From contig DATJHI010000004.1 in assembly GCA_035493955.1 (NCBI GenBank), forward strand, positions 124,001 through 188,000: a stretch of 64,000 bases of DNA, read 5' to 3'. This stretch comes from NCED01 sp035493955 (lineage in GTDB: Bacteria; Pseudomonadota; Alphaproteobacteria; Caulobacterales; Caulobacteraceae). This document shows, in pieces, positions 7,381 to 15,028 of the stretch. Positions within the stretch are counted from its first letter, which is position 1, and each line of letters starts with the position of its first letter. The notes below the pieces were generated by a model, which did no database searches, was not told the DNA's origin, and saw only the letters and a program-made list of their open reading frames with translations. Position numbers and translations under genes: made by a program.

Positions 7381-7453
7381 CGCCTTGAAAGCGGTGTTCG
7401 CCGTGGGCCTAGCCCGCCTTGGCGTCGGGGTCGCTACGATCCAGGCCGCGTGA
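7361..7453 (+). CDS. Possible 30-residue hydrophobic peptide
   Basis: GTG at 7361 opens a 30-codon frame (VTTALIDALKAVFAVGLARL, then GVGVATIQAA) overlapping the end of the preceding gene by 20 bp. GGAGGCGGG lies 3-8 bp upstream, a strong ribosome binding site in a suitable place. The peptide is nearly all hydrophobic and could be one membrane helix. Nothing else supports it, so it is offered as a candidate small protein. Confidence 0.3.
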   Translation: MTTALIDALKAVFAVGLARLGVGVATIQAA

Positions 7454-7533
7454 CCGCAGATCGCTCGACCGGAAGGAACCTCCCCGTGGGGCGATCGTTT
7501 CCAGCGGGTCTTCAACCTGTTGAAAGATCAGTC

Positions 7534-7716
7534 ATGAGCAGCAATCGTATCGAAGGCGCCGCCAAGCAAGCCGCCGGCGCCGTGAAGGAAGCCGCGGGCA
7601 AGGCGGTCGGCAACGAACGTCTCGAAGCCAAGGGCCTCGCCGAGCGTACGGCCGGCAAGGTCCAGAACACCGTGGGCAAGGCCCAGGACAAGATCGGCAA
7701 CGCCATCAAGCGCTAG
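7534..7716 (+). CDS. CsbD-family general stress protein
   Basis: A 60-residue, highly charged helical protein with the CsbD pattern: NRIEGAAKQAAGAVKEAAGK, then KGLAERTAGKVQNTVGKAQD. CsbD proteins are induced by general stress (SigB in Bacillus; stationary phase or osmotic stress elsewhere), with unknown biochemistry. The start at ATG 7534 gives the usual family length. Its place beside two sHsps and a cold-shock protein agrees with a stress role. Confidence 0.85.
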   Translation: MSSNRIEGAAKQAAGAVKEAAGKAVGNERLEAKGLAERTAGKVQNTVGKAQDKIGNAIKR

Positions 7717-8116
7717 AGCGGATGCGAAAGGCCGGCCGCGCAATCCAGTCCGGCATCGGGCCGTTCCGCATGGCGGGGCGGCCCGATCGATTTCGATCTT
7801 CCCGGTTCACTTTGCGGGAACTCAGCTCAAGGGCGATCTGATAGCCCTCGAAGCGACGGACCTATCGGGCAGCTGAACCGCTGAGATAGACCGCGCACGA
7901 AGAACAGCCGCCCTTCCGCGCCGCGGAACGTGGGATTAAAATCGCCGCGGCCCTGTCAATTCGACCCATGAACCTATACAGTCGAACGATCGACTCTGCT
8001 GCACCACGCTCTTGAAGCGGTTCCGCCCTGGCGGAAATCTTTGGAAGCCGACCTTCTCAGACCTCGATGGCCCGCCGGATATTCCCGCGGACCCATGCCA
8101 AACGGAGGCTGAAAAA
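7717..8116. other. Gene-free stretch between CsbD and the cold-shock gene
   Basis: No coding frame is convincing here. It holds a terminator-like hairpin (7755-7787), an AGTCGA/TCGACT inverted repeat at 7980-7995, and a weak promoter-like pair CTGTCA (7953-7958) and TATACA (7975-7980, 16-bp spacing). If that promoter is used, the cold-shock mRNA would have a leader of about 130 nt; long leaders are usual for cspA-type genes. Confidence 0.4.
7755..7799 (+). terminator. Candidate terminator after csbD
   Basis: ATCGGGCCG (7755-7763) and CGGCCCGAT (7779-7787) form a perfect 9-bp stem with a 15-base loop, followed by a T-rich but interrupted tail (CGATTTCGATCTT). The poor T-run makes it a weak call. 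Confidence 0.35.
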
Positions 8117-8326
8117 ATGGCTACCGGCACTGTCAAATGGTTCAACACCACCAAGGGCTTCGGCTTCATCCAGCCGGCAGACGGCGGCAAGGACGTTTTC
8201 GTGCACATCTCCGCCGTCGAGCGCTCCGACCTGCGCTCGCTGGTCGAAGGCCAGACCATCTCCTACGAACTTGAGCGCGACCAGCGTTCGGGCAAGGAAA
8301 GCGCCGTCCAGCTGAAGTCGGCCTAA
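8117..8326 (+). CDS. Cold-shock domain protein (CspA family)
   Basis: A 69-residue single cold-shock domain: GTVKWFNTTKGFGFI (RNP1 KGFGFI) and DVFVHISAVE (RNP2 VFVHI). It binds single-stranded RNA/DNA and acts as an RNA chaperone. GGAGG is 8-12 bp before ATG 8117. The length is standard. The upstream AT-richer region with a possible long leader suggests post-transcriptional control, which I cannot confirm from sequence alone. Confidence 0.95.
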   Translation: MATGTVKWFNTTKGFGFIQPADGGKDVFVHISAVERSDLRSLVEGQTISYELERDQRSGKESAVQLKSA

Positions 8327-8430
8327 GGACGTCCGCTTTCGGCCGCGCCGCGCGCACGTCCGGACCATGGCTCTCAAGCAGATGGGTCGGCGCGCCCGCG
8401 CCGGCGCTGACGCGTCGTCAAGGATACCCT

Positions 8431-8658
8431 ATGGCCATCGCAGATATGATCCCCGATATGGACGCCGCCAGCTTGGCCAATCTGCGCGCCAACGCGCTAC
8501 GGTTGAAGGCCTCGAACGACGGCCGACAGCAGGAACAGGCCTCGGCGCTCCTGCCGCTGATCGAGGCCGAGCTGGCCGCGCGCGAAGCGCTCAAGCCGCC
8601 GAAGAAGTCGGCCAAGAAAAAGGTCGTGGCGGTCCCCGCCGAGCCCGAGCCCGCCTGA
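8431..8658 (+). CDS. Small conserved hypothetical protein
   Basis: A 75-residue protein: an amphipathic helical N-terminal part (MDAASLANLRANALRLKASN, then QEQASALLPLIEAELAARE) and a Lys/Pro-rich basic tail (PPKKSAKKKVVAVPAEPEPA). This type sits near csp genes in Caulobacterales in my recollection. The basic tail suggests nucleic-acid contact (inference). It starts 104 bp after the cold-shock gene. Confidence 0.6.
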   Translation: MAIADMIPDMDAASLANLRANALRLKASNDGRQQEQASALLPLIEAELAAREALKPPKKSAKKKVVAVPAEPEPA

Positions 8659-8748
8659 ACCGGCGCTTGTCGCCGGCCGCCTCCCTCTGATTTACTCACC
8701 TCTGCCGTAGCGCCCAGCGACGCCGCGATCCGCAGAGGAAGCCGACAG

Positions 8749-9252
8749 ATGACCCCAGCCGCTTTCACCGCCGCCGGGATCGCGGTCTTGAGCCTGGGTT
8801 TCGCCGGTCTGGCCCAGGCCCAGGACATCCGCGCCCTGGCTCCCGGCGCTACGCCCGCGGCGGCGACCCTCGATGATCTGAAAGGCTTGACCGGCGAATG
8901 GGCCGGGGCGGGCGCGTCGGTGGGCTTTTCCGCGCCGGCGGCGGGTGAAGTGGTCGGCCACTTCATGACCTACAACGACACGGGACCGCGGGCTCACGCG
9001 CTGTGGATCTTCCGTCCCGAGGGCGCATCGGTGCTGCTCCGGCAGAAGCATTACGACCCCGCCCTGATCGATCGGGAAGCCAAGGACAAATGGGCCGAGC
9101 GCAGGCTGGTGGCCATCGATCCGGGCCACATCTTCCTTGAGGACCTGACCTGGGTGACCAAGGGCGACGTCCTCGACCTCTACATCCGCACGCCCGGCCA
9201 GAACGGCGGGCCCCCAACCGTCTTCAGCTACGCCCTGCACCGGGTGCGATAG
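8749..9252 (+). CDS. Secreted DUF6265 family protein, tandem copy 1
   Basis: A 167-residue protein with a signal peptide (residues 1-24, ending AQA). The DUF6265 core follows: DDLKGLTGEWAGAGASVGFS, GEVVGHFMTY, ALWIFRPEGASVLLRQKHYD. The fold is probably a small beta-barrel (lipocalin-like) by its length and alternating pattern; the ligand is unknown. It is followed after 42 bp by a close paralogue with matching segments along the whole length, a recent tandem duplication. Function unknown. Confidence 0.75.
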   Translation: MTPAAFTAAGIAVLSLGFAGLAQAQDIRALAPGATPAAATLDDLKGLTGEWAGAGASVGFSAPAAGEVVGHFMTYNDTGPRAHALWIFRPEGASVLLRQKHYDPALIDREAKDKWAERRLVAIDPGHIFLEDLTWVTKGDVLDLYIRTPGQNGGPPTVFSYALHRVR

Positions 9253-9294
9253 GCCCCGGCGCCAAAGAACCGAACTCGCAGAGGAAACAGACCG

Positions 9295-9792
9295 ATGAAT
9301 AGAATCGTCTTCGCCGTCGCCGGGCTCGCCGCCCTCGCCTTGGGCTTCGCCGCGCAGGCCCAGGACATCCGCGTCCTGGCCCCCGGCGCCGCGCCGGGCG
9401 CCGCGACCCTCGCCGATCTGAAGGGCTTGACCGGCGAGTGGGCCGGGGCCGGGGCGTCGGCGGGCTTTTCGGCCCCTGCGGCAGGGGAAATCGTCGGTCA
9501 CCTGCTGATCTACACCGACCAGGGCCCGCGGGTTCAAGAGATCTGGATCTTCCGTCCGGAGGGCAATTCGATCCTGGTCCGGCAAAAGCACTACGACGCG
9601 GCCCTGACGGATCGCGAAGACAAGGACAAATGGGCCGAGCGCAAGCTGGTGGCCGTCGATCCGGGACACATCTTCCTGGAGAACGTGACCTGGGTGACCA
9701 ACGGCGACGTCCTTGAGCTCCATGTCCGCATCCCTGGCCAGAACGGCGCGGCCCCGACCCTCCTGAACTACCCCATGCGCCGGGTGAAATAG
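9295..9792 (+). CDS. Secreted DUF6265 family protein, tandem copy 2
   Basis: A 165-residue paralogue of the preceding gene: signal peptide to about residue 22, then ADLKGLTGEWAGAGASAGFS, GEIVGHLLIYTDQGPR, IWIFRPEGNSILVRQKHYD. Long DNA stretches are nearly identical to copy 1. Differences cluster around the two surface segments after GHLLIYTDQGP and in the last 30 residues (TLLNYPMRRVK against TVFSYALHRVR), which may mark ligand differences. Confidence 0.75.
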   Translation: MNRIVFAVAGLAALALGFAAQAQDIRVLAPGAAPGAATLADLKGLTGEWAGAGASAGFSAPAAGEIVGHLLIYTDQGPRVQEIWIFRPEGNSILVRQKHYDAALTDREDKDKWAERKLVAVDPGHIFLENVTWVTNGDVLELHVRIPGQNGAAPTLLNYPMRRVK

Positions 9793-10010
9793 GCCGCGTC
9801 CCAGGACGGCAGGGGCCGTTTCCTCCGATTGCGTTGAGACCGATCGCGGGGCATGGTCCGCCGATGTTCGCACAAGGCCCGGAAGGGCGGATAAAGGGGG
9901 GCCTGCCGATGGCCCGCCACAGCGCTTTTCCGTGGGCCTTCGCGGCCGGGGGCCATCGCGATCTCGTGGTCGGGGCGCCGAGTTCCGACCCGGGCGCGCG
10001 GGGGTAGGGC

Positions 10011-11432
10011 ATGGCCAAGATTGCGCGGGAATCCCGCCTGGCCGCCCTCACCGTGGCCGGGGCGCTGTTCATGGAGGGATTCGATTCCTCCATGATCCTG
10101 ACCTCGCTGCCGCGTATGGCGCAGGATCTCGGCGGCACGCCGATCAGCCTCAGCATCGCCGTCACCGCCTATCTGCTGGCTTTGGCGATCTTCATTCCGG
10201 TCAGCGGCTGGATCGCCGACAATTTCGGCGCCCGGCGGGTCTATTGCGCCGCCATCATCGTCTTCGTGATCGGCTCCATGGCGTGCGGCCTCGCGCCCAC
10301 GGTGCCGCTGCTGGTGGCCGGCCGCTTCGTCCAGGGAATCGGCGGGGCGATGATGCAGCCGATCGGCCGGCTGATCCTGGCGCGCTCGGCCGACAAGCGC
10401 GATCTGATCTCGCTGATGAATTACACCATCATACCGGGACTGGTCGGTCCCAGCCTCGGTCCGGTGGTCGGCGGCTTCATCAGCGCCTACGCCAATTGGC
10501 GCTGGAACTTCTTCATCAACCTGCCGATCGGCCTGATCGGCCTGGTGATGACCTTCCGCTACATCAAGCCCTCGCCCCCGATCGAGAGCACGCGGTTCGA
10601 CTGGGCCGGCTTTCTCCTCGTCGGCTCGGCGGCGTCCGCCCTGACCCTGGCGTTCGAGACCTCTCGCGACGGCCTGAGGGGCCTGTTGAGCGCCGCGCCC
10701 TGGGCCGCGTCCGCCGTGGCCCTGACCGGCGCCTATGTGGTCTACGCCAGGCGGCGGCCGAACGCGGTCATGGACCTGCGGCTGTTCAAGGTCCGCTGTT
10801 TCCGGATCAGCGTGCTTTTCGGCAGCATGGCCCGATCGGGGGTGTTCACCACCCAGTTCCTGCTGCCCGCCCTGTTGCAACTGGTCTTCAAGTTCGACGC
10901 CTTCCGGGCCGGACTGCTGACCTTCCTGGTCGCCGCCGGCACCATAGCGATGCGGCCGGTCATGAACGTCCTGCTCAAGACCTTCGGCTTCCGCACCGTG
11001 CTGACCGGGGCGTGCGTGCTCTCGGCCCTGATGCTGGCCGGGTTCTGCCTGTTCAAGCCGCCGGCGGTGATAGGGCTGCTGGCCGCCTACATCTTCGTCT
11101 ACGGCCTTGTCCGTACGGTGGTGTTCTCCAGCCTGGGCGGGCTGGCCCTGGCCGATATCGAGCCGGCGGACATGGGCCGCAGCAACAGCGTCGCCATCTT
11201 CGCCCAGCGCATGTCGATGAGTCTGGGCGTCAGCCTGGCCGCCGCGTCCCTGTCCTTCGCGTCAGGGGGCGGGCCGCTGGACCATGGCGATTTCATCGGC
11301 GCCTTCCTGTTCGCCGCCGGCCTCACCTTCACCGCCGGCCTGTTGATGCTGCAGTTGCGCCCCGACGACGGCTGGCGGGTGTCCGGCTACGGAGGCGATG
11401 GCGGCCGGGAGGCGGAGGAGGCCGCGCTTTAG
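10011..11432 (+). CDS. MFS transporter, DHA2-like drug exporter
   Basis: A 473-residue, 12-14-helix major facilitator. The first helix carries FMEGFDSSMILTSLP (variant of the DHA2 LDxTIVNVALP motif), and motif A is GWIADNFGARRVY in loop 2-3. GRFVQGIGGAMMQPIGRLIL and GPSLGPVVGGFISAYANWRW match motifs B and C of drug:H+ antiporters. It is monocistronic, without adaptor or outer-membrane partner, so it probably exports to the periplasm. Substrate unknown. Confidence 0.8.
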   Translation: MAKIARESRLAALTVAGALFMEGFDSSMILTSLPRMAQDLGGTPISLSIAVTAYLLALAIFIPVSGWIADNFGARRVYCAAIIVFVIGSMACGLAPTVPLLVAGRFVQGIGGAMMQPIGRLILARSADKRDLISLMNYTIIPGLVGPSLGPVVGGFISAYANWRWNFFINLPIGLIGLVMTFRYIKPSPPIESTRFDWAGFLLVGSAASALTLAFETSRDGLRGLLSAAPWAASAVALTGAYVVYARRRPNAVMDLRLFKVRCFRISVLFGSMARSGVFTTQFLLPALLQLVFKFDAFRAGLLTFLVAAGTIAMRPVMNVLLKTFGFRTVLTGACVLSALMLAGFCLFKPPAVIGLLAAYIFVYGLVRTVVFSSLGGLALADIEPADMGRSNSVAIFAQRMSMSLGVSLAAASLSFASGGGPLDHGDFIGAFLFAAGLTFTAGLLMLQLRPDDGWRVSGYGGDGGREAEEAAL

Positions 11433-11483
11433 GAAGTGGTAAAGCCGACGGGTTAGAACTCGGCCCTCAACCGGTGAGCCGAC

Positions 11484-12326
11484 ATGCCTTGGGCGATAGC
11501 GCCGATCATCGCCAGCTTCTTTGGTTTCGGGGTCCTGGCCTGGCTGTTCCCATGCAACCCTGAACAGCCGCGCTTCTGGCCCAAAGGCTTGACCGACGAC
11601 ATCCTCTATTTCTTCGTCTCGCTGCTGTTCTACGGAGGGATGACCGCGGGCCTGACGCGGCTGCTCGTCGAGACGGGGATGGGGGACAAGGCCCCCGCGG
11701 CCTTGAAGGCGCTGGAGTCCGGCTACGGGCTCCTGCCTCGTCTGCCCCTCGCGTTCCAGTGCCTGGTGCTGCTCGCAGTGACCGACGCCTGCCAATACGG
11801 ACTGCACCGGGTCTTCCACCGCCGGGCGCTTTGGCCCTTCCACGCCGTGCACCACAGCTCCGAGCAGGTGAACTGGTCGACCACCTATCGCATCCACCCG
11901 GTCAACTATCTGCTCTACAGCGCATCGGTCGCCGTCCTGACCCGGGTGATGGGCTTTTCACCCGCCGCCTTCGCCGCCGTGACCATGTTCAACCTGGTCC
12001 ATAGCGCCCTGGTCCACGCCAATCTGAACTGGAGCTTCGGGCCGTTCCGCTACGTGTTGGCGAGCCCGGTGTTCCACCGCTGGCACCACTCCAACGATCC
12101 GGCGGTGCGCGACAAGAATTTCGCCCCGACCTTCCCGGTGTTCGACCTGATGTTCGGCACCTTCCACATGCCGCGCCACGCGCTTCCCGCCGATTTCGGG
12201 GCCGAGGGCGTGCCCGACCACTTCCTCGCCCAGATGATCTATCCCTTCCGCGCCATCGCCGCAGACCTCGCCGGACGGAGCTGTGCGCGGGCGTCTGTGC
12301 GCGCCCCGGTCGACGCCAAGGGATGA
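11484..12326 (+). CDS. Sterol desaturase / fatty acid hydroxylase family membrane protein
   Basis: A 280-residue integral membrane di-iron oxygenase-type protein. The histidine boxes are complete: H108-RVF-H112, H120-AV-H123-H124, a further H138 (RIHPV), and H198-RW-H201-H202. The family hydroxylates or desaturates lipids at the membrane using O2 and reductant. It overlaps the next gene by 4 bp (ATGA), and the two products may work on the same hydrophobic substrate. Substrate (carotenoid, hopanoid, sterol or fatty acid) cannot be decided from sequence. Confidence 0.85.
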   Translation: MPWAIAPIIASFFGFGVLAWLFPCNPEQPRFWPKGLTDDILYFFVSLLFYGGMTAGLTRLLVETGMGDKAPAALKALESGYGLLPRLPLAFQCLVLLAVTDACQYGLHRVFHRRALWPFHAVHHSSEQVNWSTTYRIHPVNYLLYSASVAVLTRVMGFSPAAFAAVTMFNLVHSALVHANLNWSFGPFRYVLASPVFHRWHHSNDPAVRDKNFAPTFPVFDLMFGTFHMPRHALPADFGAEGVPDHFLAQMIYPFRAIAADLAGRSCARASVRAPVDAKG

Positions 12327-13432
12327 GCGGGTTCGATCCTGGAGCGGCGACCGCCGGCTATCTTTCGCAGCTGTCGCCGGCGTTCCGGCGCGCCGCCGAG
12401 ATCCATACCGAAACCGCCCACTGGCTGTGGGGCGCCCATCTCGCGACCATGCTGGCGGGCTGCTGGCTGATTCAGCGCCTGGGGCTGATGGGGCGGCTGA
12501 AAGCCTGGATCGAGGCCGGCCGGGAGCGCCCATGGTTCGCCGCCCTGGCGTGCGGGGTGGTCTTCGCGGGCCTGATGATCGCCCTGTCGATGGCGGTCGA
12601 GGCCGCCGGCGTGGCGATGTCGGGCCAGACCCGCTCTGTCCCCTATGGGCTGTGGCTCCTCGGCGCGATCGTCGTGCTCCCGGTGGTCTACGCCGCGGCT
12701 CGGGCGGCTCCTCGCCGCTGGTGGGCGTGGGTCGGCGGCGCCTTCGCCGTCCTCGCGCTCATGGCGGTCTGGCTGCCCTTCGCCGCCGCATCGGGGCCTG
12801 CCGACCTGCCGCCGGTCCCGCCGGGGGCGATGCGCGAAGGCCTTATGGCCCTGACCCGCAAGGTCGGACTTGGGGCCGGCGACGTTTATGTGTCGCCGGC
12901 GACCGACGTCGACGCCGACGTCACCGGTCTTCCCGGCCGGCCCCGCGTCGTGGTGACCCGGGGGATGCTGGCGAGCCGATCACCGGCCGAAGCGCGCGCG
13001 AGCGTCGGCCATCTGATCGGTCACTATGCGCACCAGGACCAGCTGACGCTGGCCCTTCTCCTCGGCGCCCTGGGGTTGGGGGGAGCCTTTGCGGTGCATC
13101 GCCTGTTCCGACCCGTGGCGGCGGCCATGGGCGCCGGCGGGGTCGCGCTGAACGATCCGGCCGGCCTGCCGGCAGCGGCGGCCATCGGCATTGTCTGGCT
13201 GGCCCTGGCGATGGTCGGCTACAACAACGGGGTCCGGTTGATCAATCTACGGGCCGACCAGTATTCCCTGGACCACGCCCGCGAACCCGACGGGCTGGCC
13301 AGCGCCCTCATGCGGTCGGATCGGGCCGACAAGGTCGATCCCGGCGCGGTGGAGGAACTGGTCTTCTACAACCATCCGGCCTTGGAGGGCCGCATCGCCC
13401 GGGCCATGCGTTGGAAGGCGCAGCAGCGGTGA
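12323..13432 (+). CDS. M48-like membrane protease homologue with degenerate zinc site
   Basis: A 369-residue protein with helices in the first 160 residues and a Ste24/HtpX-type core. The core contains the sequence around GHLIGHYAH (H230, H234), where active M48 enzymes have GHExGHY, so the catalytic Glu is Leu231. The segment that normally supplies the third zinc ligand (E-x-x-A-D) reads N308-L-R-A-D312. The trailing FYNHPALEGRIARAMRW is the usual Ste24 C-terminal block. Two histidines remain but catalysis is unlikely, so it may be a pseudoprotease acting as a binding partner. It is coupled to the desaturase gene (ATGA overlap). Confidence 0.75.
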   Translation: MSGFDPGAATAGYLSQLSPAFRRAAEIHTETAHWLWGAHLATMLAGCWLIQRLGLMGRLKAWIEAGRERPWFAALACGVVFAGLMIALSMAVEAAGVAMSGQTRSVPYGLWLLGAIVVLPVVYAAARAAPRRWWAWVGGAFAVLALMAVWLPFAAASGPADLPPVPPGAMREGLMALTRKVGLGAGDVYVSPATDVDADVTGLPGRPRVVVTRGMLASRSPAEARASVGHLIGHYAHQDQLTLALLLGALGLGGAFAVHRLFRPVAAAMGAGGVALNDPAGLPAAAAIGIVWLALAMVGYNNGVRLINLRADQYSLDHAREPDGLASALMRSDRADKVDPGAVEELVFYNHPALEGRIARAMRWKAQQR

Positions 13433-13556
13433 GAATGAGCGCCGTTTCGGCGCGGGAACGGAATTTGAGGAGCGTTCGATGCCGCCGGATTTGGAGCTTC
13501 GCAGGAACCTTCGCCTGGGATCGCGGTTCCGCAAGGTGAGCTTTGAGTGGAACCCG

Positions 13557-14336
13557 ATGACCCGACAGATGATTTTCGCAGCCGGCTTGGCGCTCAGCCT
13601 AGCCGCAACCGCAGCGCACGCCGAAGGCGGCTGGATCGTGAGCGTCGGCGCCAAGGCCAGCGTCAGTCCGCCCTATGAAGGGGCCGACCACTTCGTGACC
13701 CGCCCGACCCCCACCCTGTCGGTCACTCCGGCGGACAAACCCTATCGGTTCACCCCGCCGGACGGCGGCACCACCTTCGCCCTGATCGACAGCAAATACG
13801 TCGTGTTCGGGCCGATGGCGCGGTTCCTGTACGGGCGGGGCAACGGGGGCCAGCTCGTCGGACTGGACCGGGTCAAGTGGGCGGCCGAACCGGGCGCCTT
13901 CCTGGATCTCTGGCCGACCCGTTGGCTGAGACTGCATGGCGAAGCGCGGCACGGGATCATCGGCCACACCGGCCTGGTGGCCGACGTGGGCGCGGACCTG
14001 GTCTACATGGGCAAGCGCTGGGACTTCTCGGTCGGACCGCGCATGGGCTTCGGCGACAAGGCCTATTTCGAGCGCTATTTCGGGGTCACCCCGCAGGAGA
14101 ACGCGCGCAGTCCCCTGATCACCACCGCCTACGACCCCAGCGGCGGACGCCGCTACACCGGCGTCGAGGTGGCCACGGCCTATCACCTGACCCCGCGTTT
14201 CATCCTCAAGGCGGACGCCGGGTATCACGAACTGGCGGACGCGGCGGCCCTCAGCCCCATCGTCCAGGTCGCCGGCCAGAGGCAGCAATATACCGCCAGC
14301 GTTGGCTTCAGTTGGAGCTTCCACGTCGGGTCGTAG
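13557..14336 (+). CDS. MipA/OmpV family outer membrane protein
   Basis: A 259-residue protein with a signal peptide (residues 1-22, ending AHA) and a beta-barrel of the MipA/OmpV family: GGWIVSVGAKASVSPPYEGA at the start, WDFSVGPRMGFGDKAYFERYFGVT in the middle, ending with FSWSFHVGS. MipA in E. coli scaffolds murein hydrolase MltA and PBP1B; OmpV members are porin-like. The start at 13557 begins the signal peptide. The 3' end overlaps the convergent minus-strand gene by 29 bp. Confidence 0.85.
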   Translation: MTRQMIFAAGLALSLAATAAHAEGGWIVSVGAKASVSPPYEGADHFVTRPTPTLSVTPADKPYRFTPPDGGTTFALIDSKYVVFGPMARFLYGRGNGGQLVGLDRVKWAAEPGAFLDLWPTRWLRLHGEARHGIIGHTGLVADVGADLVYMGKRWDFSVGPRMGFGDKAYFERYFGVTPQENARSPLITTAYDPSGGRRYTGVEVATAYHLTPRFILKADAGYHELADAAALSPIVQVAGQRQQYTASVGFSWSFHVGS

Positions 14337-14904
14337 GGCAGGCGGCGGGCGTTGAGGCGCTCTCTGCGCGGGCGATCGCAGCCCGGGCGACGGTCTCGAG
14401 CTCAACGGCGGCCGCCGCGTCGGGATTCCGTCCGGCGAACATCCGGAAGCACGCGGCCAGATTGTGCACCGCCGCCGCCTCCGCATCGGTCACGTCGCCC
14501 TGGGCCAGCCAGGCCTCCGCAATGCGTGCGAGGGCGGCGAGCTCGATCCGTTCGGCGGCGAGCTCGGCGCGCTTGATGTCGTTCCGCAGCGCTTCGACGG
14601 CGGCGTCGGGATTCGCCGCCAAGTCCAGCTTCAGTCGGCGACGCAAGCCCCGCAGGACCGTGACCACTTCGCCCTGCCATGCCGAGGCTGAACGGGCGGC
14701 GCTCTCCATCTGCTGCCCGGACAAGGCGAGCCCGGCTTCGGCGCCGGCCCAGGCGACGAACAGCAGCAGTGGAACATCCATCCCGTGTCGATCCTGCAAG
14801 GCGAGGCAGGCGGGGGCGACGCCGTCTTGTCCATAGACGTCAAGGCAGAACGCCCACAGCCGGTCGTCGGGCCGGGAGGACTTGGCGCTGGGGTGCAGGG
14901 ACAT
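14308..14904 (-). CDS. TIGR02444 family protein
   Basis: A 198-residue soluble helical protein: LWAFCLDVYGQDGVAPACLA, then LQDRHGMDVPLLLFVAWAG and WQGEVVTVLRGLRRRLK. This matches the uncharacterised proteobacterial family TIGR02444. The start at 14904 is supported by AGGAGG about 4 bp upstream on the minus strand. It is divergent from the ThDP enzyme, with 124 bp between the two starts. The last 40 residues are Ala-rich. Function unknown. Confidence 0.75.
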   Translation of the reverse strand: MSLHPSAKSSRPDDRLWAFCLDVYGQDGVAPACLALQDRHGMDVPLLLFVAWAGAEAGLALSGQQMESAARSASAWQGEVVTVLRGLRRRLKLDLAANPDAAVEALRNDIKRAELAAERIELAALARIAEAWLAQGDVTDAEAAAVHNLAACFRMFAGRNPDAAAAVELETVARAAIARAESASTPAACPTTRRGSSN

Positions 14905-15028
14905 CGATCCCTCCTGTTTTGGCGACGAACAGGGTCTGCCACAGGGCAAGGCGTGGTTCGATCCCGAGTCGCTATTGACGGCGCCGATCGGATCGAGACG
15001 ATTAAGCGCCCAAGGTTTCGAATTGGCC

